Below, one piece after another: positions 46,941 through 56,875 of a stretch of DNA of 64,000 nt (positions within the stretch are counted from its first letter, which is position 1; the number at the start of each line of letters is the position of its first letter). The DNA is from Rhizobium sp. SEMIA4064 (GTDB lineage Bacteria; Pseudomonadota; Alphaproteobacteria; Rhizobiales; Rhizobiaceae): assembly GCF_003025035.1 (NCBI RefSeq), contig NZ_PYJN01000019.1:434001-498000 (forward strand), read 5' to 3'. A model generated the notes under the pieces. It was given only the letters and a program-made list of their open reading frames with translations, did not search any database and was not told the DNA's origin. Made by a program: the position numbers and the translations under genes.

Positions 46941-49331
46941 ATGTTGAGAATTGGAACACTATTTCTCGCCACATTGAGTTTAACCGCCATTTCTTTCGAC
47001 CGAGCAGGCGCCCAGCAGATCACGGGCGAACCCGGCTCGCCCAGCGCAACGACGACGATCGACGGAAGATATCTTCCAAATCCGCCCGAAGCATTCCGCG
47101 GACAAATTGGCCTCGACGCCAAAAGCTCCAAGCCTTATTGGCCACCGCAGATCGTGCCTCCCAAGGGCGCACCGAATATCCTGCTCATCATGACAGATGA
47201 CGCCGGCTACGGTGTTGCCGGCACATTCGGTGGCGTCATCCCGACGCCTGCGCTGGATCGCGTTGCGAAAGCCGGCCTGCGCTACACGCAGTTTCATTCG
47301 ACAGCGCTCTGTTCTCCGACGAGGGCGGCACTGATCACCGGGCGAAACCATCATTCGTCGGGCTTCGGAGTCATTTCCGAACAGGCAACCGGTTACCCCG
47401 GCTACGATTCCATCATTGGCGTAAACAATGCCACGATCGGCGAGATTCTGAAGCAGAACGGCTTCGCAACGTCTTGGTTCGGCAAGGACCACAACACGCC
47501 CGCGTTCCAATACAGCAGCGCCGGGCCGTTCGACCAATGGCCTGTCGGAATGGGCTTCGAGTATTTCTACGGTTTTATGGGCGGAGACACCAACCAATGG
47601 ACTCCTTATCTATTCCAGAACACAACGCAGGTTTTCCCCTGGATCGGCAAGCCTGCCTATAACCTCACCACGGATATGGCCGACAATGCTATCGACCACA
47701 TCAGGCAATTGAATGCGGCAGCACCGCAAAAGCCGTTTTTCGTTTACTACGTGCCGGGCGGGACCCACGCTCCTCACCATCCGACCCAGGAATGGATCGA
47801 TAAGTTCAAGGGCAAGTTCGACATGGGTTGGAACGAGCTGCGCGAACAGATTTTCGCCAATCAGAAGCGAATCGGGGTCATTCCGGCAAACACGCAATTG
47901 ACACCCTGGCCGGATGACCTGCCGACGTGGGATAGCTTGGATGCCGACAGCAAGAAGCTGTTCGCGCGCCAGGCAGAGGTGTTCGCCGCCTATGTCGCCT
48001 ATACCGATCACGAGATCGGAAGAGTGATCCAGGCAGTCGACGACCTGGGCAAGCTCGACAACACGCTCGTCATTTATATCGAGGGCGACAACGGCACGAG
48101 TGCCGAAGGCAGCACTCGTGGCACGCCCAACGAATTGATCACCATCGAGGGCATGCAGATCCCGGTCGCGGATCAGATGAAGTTCTATGACGTCTGGGGC
48201 TCCGACAAAACATACCCGCATATGTCCGTGGCGTGGTCATGGGCTTTTGACACACCATTCAAATGGACGAAGCAGGTCGCCTCGCATTTCGGCGGCACGC
48301 GGCAGGGCATGGCAATGGCCTGGCCGGCACGGATCAAGGACGCCGGCGGTATCCGCACTCAGTTCCATCATATGATCGATATCGTTCCCACCATTCTCGA
48401 GGCGACCGGAATTAGCGCTCCTGTCATGGTCAACGGCGTGGCGCAAAAACCGATTGAAGGCGTCAGCATGGCCTATAGCTGGGACAATGCCCAAGCTCCG
48501 TCGGCACGCACAACACAGTATTTCGAAATGTTCGGCAACCGCGCGATCTATAATGATGGCTGGATCGCCGCCACAACGCCGCCCGCAGCGCCTTGGCTGA
48601 TGGGCACGACCAAAATGCCCGACGTCATCGACGGCTATAAATGGGAATTGTACAATCTCACGGAGGATTTTTCGGAGAATAACGATCTCGCCGCCAAGAT
48701 GCCGGACAAGCTGCACCAAATGCAGGAATTGTTTCTCATGGAAGCGGCGAAATACAATGTCTTTCCGCTTGATAACTCTATCCTGGAGCGCCTCCTCACC
48801 CCGCGGCCGAGTGCCACGGCAGGGCGAAATGACTTCACCTATTCAGGTGTGATATCCGGTATTCCGCCCAGCAACGCTCCGAACATCGTGAACAGATCCT
48901 ACACGATCACCGCGGAGGTGGAGATACCGCAGGATGGCGGCGAGGGTATGCTGGTCACCACAGGTGGACGCTTCGGCGGATACGGTTTCTATCTGCTCAA
49001 AGGCAAGCCGGTGTTTCTCTACAATTTTGTCGATATGGAGCGTTTTCGCTGGGAGGGTCACGATGCCTTGCCGGCCGGCAAGCACACCCTCGTGTTCGAT
49101 TTCAAATCTGATGGCCCCGGTTTCGGCAAGGGCGGAACCGGCATCCTCAAAGTGGATGGTAACGAGGTCGCCAACGAGAAAATTCCGCACACAATTCCGG
49201 CGCTAATGCCGTGGGATGAAACCTTCGATGTCGGCGTCGATACGCGGACAGGCGTAGAGGACAACGACTATCAGGTGCCGTTCCCCTTTAACGGAAGTAT
49301 CGGAAAGCTGGAGGTGGCGCTGCAGCCGTAG
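46941..49331 (+). CDS. Exported arylsulfatase (type I, formylglycine)
   Basis: A 796-residue sulfatase with a signal peptide (about 1-24). The metal site starts at LLIMTDDAGYG (Asp86, Asp87). The formylglycine signature is CSPTRAALITGR (Cys124 to Arg128), needing a formylglycine-generating enzyme encoded elsewhere. The sulfatase core ends near residue 590, and a C-terminal beta-rich domain of about 170 residues follows (YTITAEVEIP to GSIGKLEVAL). It would release sulfate from sulfate esters in the periplasm. ATG 46941 follows GGGAGG. Confidence 0.93.
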   Translation: MLRIGTLFLATLSLTAISFDRAGAQQITGEPGSPSATTTIDGRYLPNPPEAFRGQIGLDAKSSKPYWPPQIVPPKGAPNILLIMTDDAGYGVAGTFGGVIPTPALDRVAKAGLRYTQFHSTALCSPTRAALITGRNHHSSGFGVISEQATGYPGYDSIIGVNNATIGEILKQNGFATSWFGKDHNTPAFQYSSAGPFDQWPVGMGFEYFYGFMGGDTNQWTPYLFQNTTQVFPWIGKPAYNLTTDMADNAIDHIRQLNAAAPQKPFFVYYVPGGTHAPHHPTQEWIDKFKGKFDMGWNELREQIFANQKRIGVIPANTQLTPWPDDLPTWDSLDADSKKLFARQAEVFAAYVAYTDHEIGRVIQAVDDLGKLDNTLVIYIEGDNGTSAEGSTRGTPNELITIEGMQIPVADQMKFYDVWGSDKTYPHMSVAWSWAFDTPFKWTKQVASHFGGTRQGMAMAWPARIKDAGGIRTQFHHMIDIVPTILEATGISAPVMVNGVAQKPIEGVSMAYSWDNAQAPSARTTQYFEMFGNRAIYNDGWIAATTPPAAPWLMGTTKMPDVIDGYKWELYNLTEDFSENNDLAAKMPDKLHQMQELFLMEAAKYNVFPLDNSILERLLTPRPSATAGRNDFTYSGVISGIPPSNAPNIVNRSYTITAEVEIPQDGGEGMLVTTGGRFGGYGFYLLKGKPVFLYNFVDMERFRWEGHDALPAGKHTLVFDFKSDGPGFGKGGTGILKVDGNEVANEKIPHTIPALMPWDETFDVGVDTRTGVEDNDYQVPFPFNGSIGKLEVALQP

Positions 49332-49340
49332 ACGATGCGG

Positions 49341-49376
49341 GATAGAGGGGACATTGATATCGATGTCCCCTCTATC
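49341..49376. terminator. Bidirectional hairpin between the arylsulfatase and GNAT genes
   Basis: A perfect 14-bp stem (GATAGAGGGGACAT with ATGTCCCCTCTATC) and an 8-base loop between two convergent stops; its right edge overlaps the last codon of the GNAT gene. AT-rich DNA follows on the plus side. Confidence 0.78.
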
Positions 49377-49848
49377 GAAGAAATTTCTCCATCCGGAAAT
49401 TTTCGAGCGTCTGCCCGCGCTTTTCCACCGTCTGCGATCTCAAAATGCTAAAGCCTCGTCTTTCGAAGAAAGGTCTGGCGGTAAGGCTTGCCTCTGTGAA
49501 AATACGCCCGAGCCCTTGCCTTTTTGCCTCCATCTCGACCGTCGCGAGGAGCAAACTGGCTGCGCCCATACCCTGATAATCGGGATGGACAAACATCATA
49601 TCCAGGAGCCCGTCGGGCACGAGATCCGCGAACCCGATTGACACATTCCCATACTGAGCGATCCAGGCCGGCCTGCTTGACCGTCGTTTCGCCCAGGCTT
49701 CCCTGTCTTCCACCTTGGCCCAGGCATCGACTTGAGCTTGAGTGTAGTCCTTCGACGCCACCTCCCGGATTGCTCTCAGGAATATGTCGATGGTCAAATC
49801 GGCGTCCGCCGGGAGATATGGTCTTACCGTCAGCATGTTGTCAGACAC
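49372..49848 (-). CDS. GNAT-family N-acetyltransferase
   Basis: A 158-residue protein. The acetyl-CoA loop is FVHPDYQGMGAASLLLATVE and the late TEASLTARPFFERRGF segment is typical of the YafP-like group. The N-terminus RPYLPADADLTIDIFLRAIR fits the same group. The substrate is unknown. Confidence 0.88.
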   Translation of the reverse strand: MSDNMLTVRPYLPADADLTIDIFLRAIREVASKDYTQAQVDAWAKVEDREAWAKRRSSRPAWIAQYGNVSIGFADLVPDGLLDMMFVHPDYQGMGAASLLLATVEMEAKRQGLGRIFTEASLTARPFFERRGFSILRSQTVEKRGQTLENFRMEKFLR

Positions 49849-50003
49849 CTCAACCTCATCGCCGCGTACCGATCGCTTTTGCGCGTATTCTTATAGGGTA
49901 GCGCAGAATAGGGAACTCCCGGCTCGCGGGAGTGACCCGATGGCGCAGCCTCAAAATACGAATCCCGATTGCTTGCCGGCGCGCAAAATTGTATTTCCGC
50001 GGC

Positions 50004-50948
50004 ATGACCGACATTCTTGCCACTCCACGCCATGAGGTAGGCGGCGCATTCCTCGTTGCCGCCCTCTATCATTTCGTTTCAGTCCCGCGCTTCGAAGCCC
50101 TGCGGGAGCCGCTGCTTGCGCTCTGTGAGGCAAACGGGATCAAGGGCACGCTGCTCCTCGCCCATGAGGGCATCAACGGCACCATCGCCGGCACGGATGC
50201 AGGCATCGGCGTGGTCCTCTCCTTCCTGCGCGCCCAGCCGGAATTTTCGGGGCTGGAACACAAGGAAAGCCGCGCGTCGAAAATGCCCTTCGTCCGCATG
50301 AAGGTGAAACTGAAGAAAGAGATCGTCACCATGGGCGTCGAGAATATCGACCCCAACAGGATCGTCGGCACCTATGTTGCGCCGAAGGACTGGAATGCGC
50401 TGATCTCCGACCCCGACACCATCGTCATCGACACGCGCAACGATTACGAGACGGCGATCGGTATCTTTCAGGGCGCGGTCGATCCGAAGACCAAGACGTT
50501 TCGTGAATTTCCGGAATGGGTGCGCCAGAACGAGGGCCTGCACAACAAGCCGAAGATTGCCATGTATTGCACCGGTGGCATCCGCTGCGAGAAGGCGACC
50601 GCCTTCATGAAAGAGCAGGGTTTCGACGAGGTTTACCACCTCAAGGGCGGCATCCTGAAATATCTTGAGGAAGTGCCCGCCGAGGAAAGCCTGTGGGAAG
50701 GCGCCTGCTTCGTCTTCGACGAACGCGTCTCCGTCGAGCATGGCCTGAAGGAAGGCAATCACAAGCTCTGCCATGCATGCCGCAACCCGATCACCGCGGA
50801 AGAGGTCACCTCGCCCTTCTATGAAGCCGGCGTCTCCTGTAGCCATTGCTATCACGACCGCACTGAAGAAGACCGCAAGCGCTTCCGCGAGCGCCAGCGC
50901 CAGGTGATGCTCGCCCGCAAGCGTGGCCAGGAGCATATTGGCGGCTGA
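50004..50948 (+). CDS. trhO: tRNA uridine(34) hydroxylase (rhodanese-domain)
   Basis: A 314-residue protein. The N-terminal UPF0176 domain (about 15-115, [16 protein letters not shown]) is followed by a rhodanese domain with the active loop [12 protein letters not shown] (Cys189). A C-terminal cysteine-rich tail, LCHACRNPI and SCSHC, may bind metal. TrhO makes 5-hydroxyuridine at tRNA position 34 using oxygen. ATG 50004 is chosen by homology. It converges with the next gene at a 2-base gap. Confidence 0.93.
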   Translation: MTDILATPRHEVGGAFLVAALYHFVSVPRFEALREPLLALCEANGIKGTLLLAHEGINGTIAGTDAGIGVVLSFLRAQPEFSGLEHKESRASKMPFVRMKVKLKKEIVTMGVENIDPNRIVGTYVAPKDWNALISDPDTIVIDTRNDYETAIGIFQGAVDPKTKTFREFPEWVRQNEGLHNKPKIAMYCTGGIRCEKATAFMKEQGFDEVYHLKGGILKYLEEVPAEESLWEGACFVFDERVSVEHGLKEGNHKLCHACRNPITAEEVTSPFYEAGVSCSHCYHDRTEEDRKRFRERQRQVMLARKRGQEHIGG

Positions 50949-50950
50949 AT

Positions 50951-53164
50951 TTAGGCGGCAGCTTCCCGCTCAACGTCGAGTACGCGGGCCATCTGCGCCT
51001 TTAGCCGTTTGCTGATCTCGGCCTCCGGCAGCGGTTTACCGAAGAAATAGCCCTGCAGCACGTCGCAACCGAAGCGCTCCAGGGCGTTGCCCTGCTCTTC
51101 CGTCTCGATGCCTTCCGCCGTCACCGGAATGTCGAGTGAACGCGCCAAAGCCACCGTCGCCTGCAGCATCTCGCGGGCGCGGCTATCCTCCAGAACATCC
51201 ATGGTCAGCGACCGGTCGATCTTGATGCGATCGAAGCCGAATTGGCGGAGATAGCCGATCGAGGAGAAGCCCGAGCCGAAGTCGTCCAGCGCCACCTTGA
51301 CGCCGAGTTGTTTCAGCCGCTCGATCGACTGGCGGGTGCGCTCGGGATTCTGGATAATGTAGCCTTCGGTGATTTCCAGCGTGACGCGTTCGGCTTCGAT
51401 CTCGGTATGTTTCAGGACATGCCGGACATAGTCGGCAAAGGCGGGGTTGCGGAATTGCCCCGGCGAGACGTTGACGGCAATCCGCAGGTCCGGCCATTGC
51501 CGCGCCGTCTCGCAGGCCTTGCGCAAGACGAACAGACCGAGCGCCTCGATCAAACCACTGGTTTCGGCAACGGGAATGAAGGCTTCAGGCGAAATCGGCC
51601 CGTGACCGGGCCTGTTCCAGCGCACCAACGCCTCGACGCCGGTGATCTCATGGCTCCTGGCATCGACCAGCGGCTGATAGGCGAGTGTCAGCTCTTCCTT
51701 TTCGATGGCATTGCGCAGATCAAGTTCCAGAGCGTTGCGCTCCTCGCGATCGGCATCCATCGCCGTCTCGTAGCAGGCCATACGAGCGCGCCCGGCTTCC
51801 TTGGCCTTATACATGGCGAGATCGGCGCGGCGCACCAACTCTTCGCGACCGATGCGGCCCTCCGGCGAGCTAGCAATGCCGATACTGGCACCGACGACCA
51901 CCACGCGGCGACCGATCTCCAGCGGCTCGGTAAAGAAATCCAGCACCTGTTCGGCAAGTCTGAGCGCCGGTGCATCGTTCAGTTCCTTGGTCGGAAAGGC
52001 GACAGCGAATTCATCGCCGCCCAGCCGCGCAAGGATTGCCTTCGGCGGAATAAGCACATTCAGCCCGGCTGCGACGGCGCGGATCAACTGGTCGCCGGTG
52101 CCGTGGCCATAGGAATCATTGATTTCCTTGAAGCCGTCGAGATCGAGATAGAGCAAGAGGACATTGCTGCCATCGGCGCGGGCGCTCTCGACCAGCCGGT
52201 CTACATCGAGACGAAGGCCCTCGCGATTGAGAAGGCCGCTGAGCCGGTCCCTGAGCGAGCCCTGCCGCGCCAGCACCTCTTCCGCCCTGAGCCGCCGTCC
52301 TGCCAGCGACCCCAGCATCAGCAGCACCAGAAAGAACATGCCGACTAGGCCGAGAGCGCCGACCACCAGCGGACGGGCCTGCTGATAGCTGACGTCACCA
52401 GGACCGCGCGACGTCCAGACCAGCCGCCCGAGCGGCTTGCCGAGCGGATCGACGATCGAAACGGCATAGCGCGCGACCGTGTCTGGCGGCACCAGCCTGA
52501 GGCCGCTGATGACGTAGGTATTGGAAAGCATCTTGATCTTGGCCGCATCGAGATGCCGAACGAAGATCAGATAGCGGCGCTTGCCTTCCGGCACCGGGAT
52601 ACGGCCGGATTTTTCGCGGATTGTCCCCACGCCGACAGCGGCGATGCCCTTATTGGTCATCACATAGCCGCTCGCCTCCGGCACGCTGGTCACGCGCGTC
52701 TTGCGCACCTGATCCACCAAGGCCCAGAGCGAGGGACCGAAAACATCCTCGATCCTATCGGCCATCGGTTTGCCGTCCTGATAGGCAATGATCGGCTTGT
52801 TGTCATCGTCGACCACCAGCGCCATGTCGAACAGGGCGCCATCGGAGGACATCTCGCCGTAGTTGCCGGCGATCCAGTCCTGGTCGTTTTCATCATAGAC
52901 ATTTTTGACGGCGGTATTGCGCGCGGCATAGTCATGCAGCGTGGCATCGAGCAGGCCTTCGAAGGTCTTCAGCGCACCGGCAGTAGTTTCCCAGGAGCGC
53001 TCGTCGTCCAATTTGTTGGAATAGTCTGCGACCCGACCAATCGCCGTCAGCACCATCAGGGTAACCACGGTGACCACCAAAGCGAACGAAAACAAAACGG
53101 CCGTCACGATAGAATGACGACCGAATTGCGTATTCCGCCGGAATGACCCGAAAACTGCTCCCAA
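50951..53164 (-). CDS. Membrane GGDEF/EAL protein with CHASE4-type sensor
   Basis: A 737-residue protein. TM1 is at about 18-42, a periplasmic CHASE4-like sensor at about 45-262 (WETTAGALKTFEG, FDMALVVDDDNKPI), TM2 at about 266-288, GGDEF at about 300-470 with intact LGGDEF (381-386), and EAL at about 475-725 with Glu511 (GVEALVRW), VNVSPGQF and LDDFGSGFSS. Both c-di-GMP synthesis and breakdown are possible. TTG 53164 is accepted because AAGGAG lies 7 bases upstream and no later start precedes TM1 so well. Confidence 0.93.
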   Translation of the reverse strand: MGAVFGSFRRNTQFGRHSIVTAVLFSFALVVTVVTLMVLTAIGRVADYSNKLDDERSWETTAGALKTFEGLLDATLHDYAARNTAVKNVYDENDQDWIAGNYGEMSSDGALFDMALVVDDDNKPIIAYQDGKPMADRIEDVFGPSLWALVDQVRKTRVTSVPEASGYVMTNKGIAAVGVGTIREKSGRIPVPEGKRRYLIFVRHLDAAKIKMLSNTYVISGLRLVPPDTVARYAVSIVDPLGKPLGRLVWTSRGPGDVSYQQARPLVVGALGLVGMFFLVLLMLGSLAGRRLRAEEVLARQGSLRDRLSGLLNREGLRLDVDRLVESARADGSNVLLLYLDLDGFKEINDSYGHGTGDQLIRAVAAGLNVLIPPKAILARLGGDEFAVAFPTKELNDAPALRLAEQVLDFFTEPLEIGRRVVVVGASIGIASSPEGRIGREELVRRADLAMYKAKEAGRARMACYETAMDADREERNALELDLRNAIEKEELTLAYQPLVDARSHEITGVEALVRWNRPGHGPISPEAFIPVAETSGLIEALGLFVLRKACETARQWPDLRIAVNVSPGQFRNPAFADYVRHVLKHTEIEAERVTLEITEGYIIQNPERTRQSIERLKQLGVKVALDDFGSGFSSIGYLRQFGFDRIKIDRSLTMDVLEDSRAREMLQATVALARSLDIPVTAEGIETEEQGNALERFGCDVLQGYFFGKPLPEAEISKRLKAQMARVLDVEREAAA

Positions 53165-53274
53165 CGCGCTTCTCCTTGGCTTGGGAAGTCTGCCGTCAGG
53201 TCTTCAAAAAACGGTTAAAGCGAACCTATGATTATTGCAGTAGAGGGTTGTATATTTGTGGAGGCGGCAAGCAT

Positions 53275-53823
53275 TCATACGGATGCGCGGATCGCCTGCA
53301 CAAAACGATCGAGGCCGGCTTGCAACGCGCCGGTCCGTTGCGCTTCCGCCAGGACCATCGCCTGCGCTTCATCGCTCTTGCCGGCAAGCGGCACGCGCAG
53401 AAAAGCTTCCGGCACGATGCGGAGTGACATTGTCCTCAATACTTCGGTCAGTTGTTCCAGAACAAGATCGCCGCGATGGGAGGCATGCGCAAACATCAGC
53501 GGCTTGAACGGCACTTCGTCGCGCGACACCAGCCAATCCAATGCGTTCTTGAACCCGCCGGGAATGCCGTGGGCATATTCCGGGCAGGAGACGATCAGTC
53601 CGTCCGCATCGCGGATCTTCGCCGCCAAGGTTTTGACGGTAGGCGGCGTCCTGTCACCTTCATGATCCGGATTGAAGATCGGCAGATTGCCGATCAAATC
53701 GCAGATTTCGATGGAGATTCCCTCGGGCGATACCAGCCGCAGGGCTTCCAGCAGCCGAAGACTGGTCGAAGCCTGCCTTTGGCTGCCGCAGAGCGCGTAG
53801 AGGGAGAGCGGGCGCTGGGTCAT
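53275..53823 (-). CDS. NADPH-dependent FMN reductase
   Basis: A 182-residue flavodoxin-like protein. The FMN phosphate loop is GSQRQASTSLRLLEAL, and SCPEYAHGIPGGFKNALDWL is the highly conserved flavin-ring block. It belongs to the chromate/azo-reductase-like family; the natural acceptor is unknown. ATG 53823 (MTQRPLS) or 53829 may be used. It lies 78 bases upstream in coordinate terms of the beta-glucosidase gene end, on the same strand. Confidence 0.9.
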   Translation of the reverse strand: MTQRPLSLYALCGSQRQASTSLRLLEALRLVSPEGISIEICDLIGNLPIFNPDHEGDRTPPTVKTLAAKIRDADGLIVSCPEYAHGIPGGFKNALDWLVSRDEVPFKPLMFAHASHRGDLVLEQLTEVLRTMSLRIVPEAFLRVPLAGKSDEAQAMVLAEAQRTGALQAGLDRFVQAIRASV

Positions 53824-53901
53824 GCGCAAGACTTATCAGGTGCCGCCGATTCGAGCGACCTTCACCCTCTCCTTTTGGAAAGATCGGAAAGACGGCACAA
53901 A

Positions 53902-55275
53902 TCAAGCCGTCTTGTGATTCCCCTTCGGGAACTGCCCGGCGAGTTCGCGGTACCATTTGCCGCTCTTCTTCACCGTGCGCACCTGCGTCTCGTAATCGAC
54001 ATGCACGAGCCCGAAGCGCATGCGGTAGCCTTCCGCCCATTCGAAATTGTCCATCAGGCTCCAGGCGAAATAGCCGCGCATCGGATAGCCGTCCTTGATC
54101 AGGTCGGCGACGACGCCGAGATGATCGATGTAGTAATCGAGGCGCGGCTGGTCGTCGACTTCACCCTTGACGACACCCATGTTGTAGCAGGCGCCGTTTT
54201 CGGTGATGTAGCATTCCGGCAGTTCGTAGCGCTTGTAGAGGTCTTGCACGACGTGCTTCAGGCCCGGCGCATAGATTTCCCAGCCGATATCGGTCTTGGC
54301 GGTGCTGACCGGAGGCGCTTCCTTCGTCCAGGGGAAATCGCCACTCTTGGACGCATCGTCGAAGACGCGCATCGGCATATAGTAGTTCAGCCCCCACCAG
54401 TCGAGCTTCTGATTGATGATCTTTTGATCGCCATCCTCGACAACAGGCATGCGGTCGCCGAGCGCGTCGACAAATTCCTTCGGGTACTCACCCTTGAAGA
54501 TCGGATCGAAGAAGGCGCCGTTGTGGAACTGATGCGCGCGCTCGACAGCGGCCTGATCTTCGGCGCTATCGGAACCGGGAAGGATCGATGCAGCGTTGAG
54601 CACGATACCCACCGGCACCTTCGGCGCCACCGACCGTATTGCCTCGACGCCGAGGCCATGCGCGAGATTCATGGTGTGCATGGCATAAAGCGCGGCCTGC
54701 ATGTTGCGTTCGCCGGGCGCATGGACGCCATAGAGGTGGCTAAGCCAGACAATGCACCAGGGCTCGTTGAAGGTTGCGACCGAATCCAGCCGATCGCCGA
54801 GGCGCGCCATCACCGTCTTCGCATAACGCTGATAGGCATAGGCCGTCGAACGCGCCGTCCAGCCGCCGTCGCCCGCAAGCGTCAGCGGCAGATCCCAGTG
54901 ATAGAGCGTTGCGAAGGTCTTGATGCCGCGCGCCTTGCAGCCATCGACCAGACGATCGTAGAAATCGAGGCCGGCCTCGTTCACTGGACCGGTGCCATCG
55001 GGAATGATGCGCGGCCAGGCGATCGAGAAGCGATAGGCCTCAACGCCCATCTCCTTGATCAGATCGAGATCCTGCTCCAGCCGGTTATAGTGATCGCAGG
55101 CGACATCGCCGTTGTGGCGTTGATAAACGCGGCCCGGCATGTTGGCGAAGGCATCCCAGATCGACGGCTTGCGGCCATCCGCCTTGGTGGCGCCTTCGAT
55201 CTGAAAAGCGGCAGTGGCGACGCCAAACGTGAAATCGCCCGGGAAACGGGCGGCGAACTTCTTTGGATCAATCAT
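53902..55275 (-). CDS. GH1 beta-glucosidase
   Basis: A 457-residue family 1 glycosidase. The acid/base is Glu171 (TFNEPW), the nucleophile Glu359 (YITENGA), and the substrate-binding GYFAWSLMDNFEWAEGY block is intact. It lacks a signal peptide, so it acts on sugars already imported. ATG 55275 (MIDPKKFAARFPGDFTFGVA) is chosen. A 16-bp perfect palindrome lies 122 bases upstream. Downstream of the Gfo/Idh gene on the same strand. Confidence 0.95.
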   Translation of the reverse strand: MIDPKKFAARFPGDFTFGVATAAFQIEGATKADGRKPSIWDAFANMPGRVYQRHNGDVACDHYNRLEQDLDLIKEMGVEAYRFSIAWPRIIPDGTGPVNEAGLDFYDRLVDGCKARGIKTFATLYHWDLPLTLAGDGGWTARSTAYAYQRYAKTVMARLGDRLDSVATFNEPWCIVWLSHLYGVHAPGERNMQAALYAMHTMNLAHGLGVEAIRSVAPKVPVGIVLNAASILPGSDSAEDQAAVERAHQFHNGAFFDPIFKGEYPKEFVDALGDRMPVVEDGDQKIINQKLDWWGLNYYMPMRVFDDASKSGDFPWTKEAPPVSTAKTDIGWEIYAPGLKHVVQDLYKRYELPECYITENGACYNMGVVKGEVDDQPRLDYYIDHLGVVADLIKDGYPMRGYFAWSLMDNFEWAEGYRMRFGLVHVDYETQVRTVKKSGKWYRELAGQFPKGNHKTA

Positions 55276-55396
55276 GACTAATCTCGTTTCTTTCAAACGG
55301 CGGGACGGCAAGATGCGATCGACCGCGCTCACGATATTGGGCCCGCGCGCGGTTTAAACCAGCGAAAACGTCCTTGTACAGCCCTGAAATGACAAA

Positions 55397-55412
55397 ACTG
55401 CAACGTTGCAGT
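55397..55412. promoter_or_regulatory. Perfect LacI-type palindrome upstream of the beta-glucosidase gene
   Basis: ACTGCAACGTTGCAGT is a perfect 16-bp palindrome with the central CG usual for LacI-family operators, 122 bp before the start of the GH1 gene. The cognate regulator is not identified. The two LacI genes in the window are more distant and the known operator at 61841-61875 differs. Confidence 0.65.
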
Positions 55413-55465
55413 CAGAAGTCGAAAAGCATGGAGCGACAGACAACCCGCCGCCCCATGCGCAGAAA

Positions 55466-56653
55466 TCAAAGCTTGATCCAGGCACCATTGCGCTTCGAGG
55501 AGGCAACGCAGGCCTCGACGAAAGCAACACCCTTCACGCCGTCATCGACGGTCGGATAGACCACGGCCGGATCGACTGCCACGCCCTTCTTGCGGGCATT
55601 GATGGCCCGCGCAGCCTCGGTGTAGATCGTGGCGAAGGCTTCAAGATAGCCTTCCGGATGACCCGACGGGATGCGCGAGACGCGGGCGGCAGCAGCACCA
55701 GTGCCTGCACCGTTGCGAGTGAGCAGGCGCTTCGGTTCGCCGAACGGCGTGTACCAGAGATAGTTCGGATCGGCCTGCGTCCACTCGATGCCGCCCTTGG
55801 TGCCGTAGACGCGGACCTTGAGACCGTTCTCATGACCCGGCGCCACCTGGCTGCACCACAGCATGCCCTTAGCCGGCTTTTCCTTGCCCTTTGCCTTGAA
55901 GCGCAGCAGCAGATGACCATTGTCGTCAAGACGGCGGCCTTCAACGAAGCTGTCGAGATCGGCGGCAAGGCTGTCGAGTTCCAGGCCAGAGACGAAGGAG
56001 GCGAGGTTATAGGCATGAGTGCCGATATCGCCGGTGGAACCACCGGCGCCGGACTGCGACGGATCGGTGCGCCATGCGGCCTGCTTCTGACCCGACTGCT
56101 CGATATTTTCCGTCAGCCAATCCTGCGGATATTCCGCCTGCACGATGCGGATATCGCCGAGCTCGCCGTTGGCGATCATCTCGCGCGCCTGGCGGACCAT
56201 CGGATAGCCGGTATAGTTGTGCGTCAGGATAAACAGCGCGCCGCTTTCGTCAGCCACCTTCTTCAGCTTCTTGGCGTCGGCAAGATTGGAGGTCAGCGGC
56301 TTGTCGCAGATGACGTGGATGCCGCGCTTCAGGAATTCCTTGGCGGCATCATAGTGAACATGGTTCGGCGTCACGATCGCGACGGCTTCGATGCCGTTTT
56401 TCAGCTTGGCTTCCCGGATCGCCATGTCGCGATAGCTGGAGTAGGTGCGCGAGGGATCGAGGCCAAGATCGCGCCCCGAAGCCATCGCCTTGTCCGGCGA
56501 GGCCGACAGCGCGCCGGCGACGAGATCGAACTGGTCGTCAATACGCGCGGCGATACGGTGCACCGCACCGATAAAGGCGCCAGCGCCGCCGCCCACCATG
56601 CCAAGCCGAATGCGCGGCTCCCGCGTCTGTTCCGATGATCCTTCGATTGCCAT
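55466..56653 (-). CDS. Gfo/Idh/MocA-family sugar dehydrogenase
   Basis: A 395-residue NAD(P)-dependent oxidoreductase. The Rossmann loop is LGMVGGGAGAFIGAVHR (about 17-33), and the family EKP-like motif appears as CDKPLTSN. GGSTGDIGTHAYNLA carries the catalytic Asp/His pair. It oxidises a sugar or cyclitol; the substrate is unknown. GGAGG precedes the ATG. It stands between a TIM-barrel isomerase gene and a beta-glucosidase gene, all on the minus strand. Confidence 0.92.
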   Translation of the reverse strand: MAIEGSSEQTREPRIRLGMVGGGAGAFIGAVHRIAARIDDQFDLVAGALSASPDKAMASGRDLGLDPSRTYSSYRDMAIREAKLKNGIEAVAIVTPNHVHYDAAKEFLKRGIHVICDKPLTSNLADAKKLKKVADESGALFILTHNYTGYPMVRQAREMIANGELGDIRIVQAEYPQDWLTENIEQSGQKQAAWRTDPSQSGAGGSTGDIGTHAYNLASFVSGLELDSLAADLDSFVEGRRLDDNGHLLLRFKAKGKEKPAKGMLWCSQVAPGHENGLKVRVYGTKGGIEWTQADPNYLWYTPFGEPKRLLTRNGAGTGAAAARVSRIPSGHPEGYLEAFATIYTEAARAINARKKGVAVDPAVVYPTVDDGVKGVAFVEACVASSKRNGAWIKL

Positions 56654-56704
56654 ATGGTCCTCCTGAAAATTGAATTGTGTGGATGCGACCGCTTGGCGCG
56701 ATCG

Positions 56705-56873
56705 TTCCCTCTCCCCGCTTGCGGGGAGAGGGCTAGGGTGAGGGGCCGAACCCTCAGCAAGTTCTGAATTAGCGGAAAATATCGAGAAGGCCCCTCATCC
56801 GACCTGTCGCAATTTCGCTACGCTCAATCGCTCCAGCCCACCTTCTCCCCGCACTTGCCGGGCGAAGGGGCTT
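56705..56873. repeat. Dispersed rhizobial intergenic repeat, copy 2 (inverted relative to copy 1)
   Basis: The reverse complement matches 3661-3838 along its length, from GCCCCTTCGCCC through GGTCGGATGAGGGGCCTTCTCGA (given in parts) to CTCTCCCCGC. The outer ends form GC-rich palindromes (CTCCCCGCTTGCGGGGAG, 56711-56728). It fills the gap between the isomerase and Gfo/Idh genes and could attenuate transcription between them. Confidence 0.85.
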
Positions 56874-56875
56874 GA

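Noticed and set aside
49913..49945. Hairpin-like GGGAACTCCCGGCTCGCGGGAGTG, considered as an EcfG promoter because of GGAAC
   Set aside because: No CGTT follows at 16-17 bases, so only a small hairpin remains.
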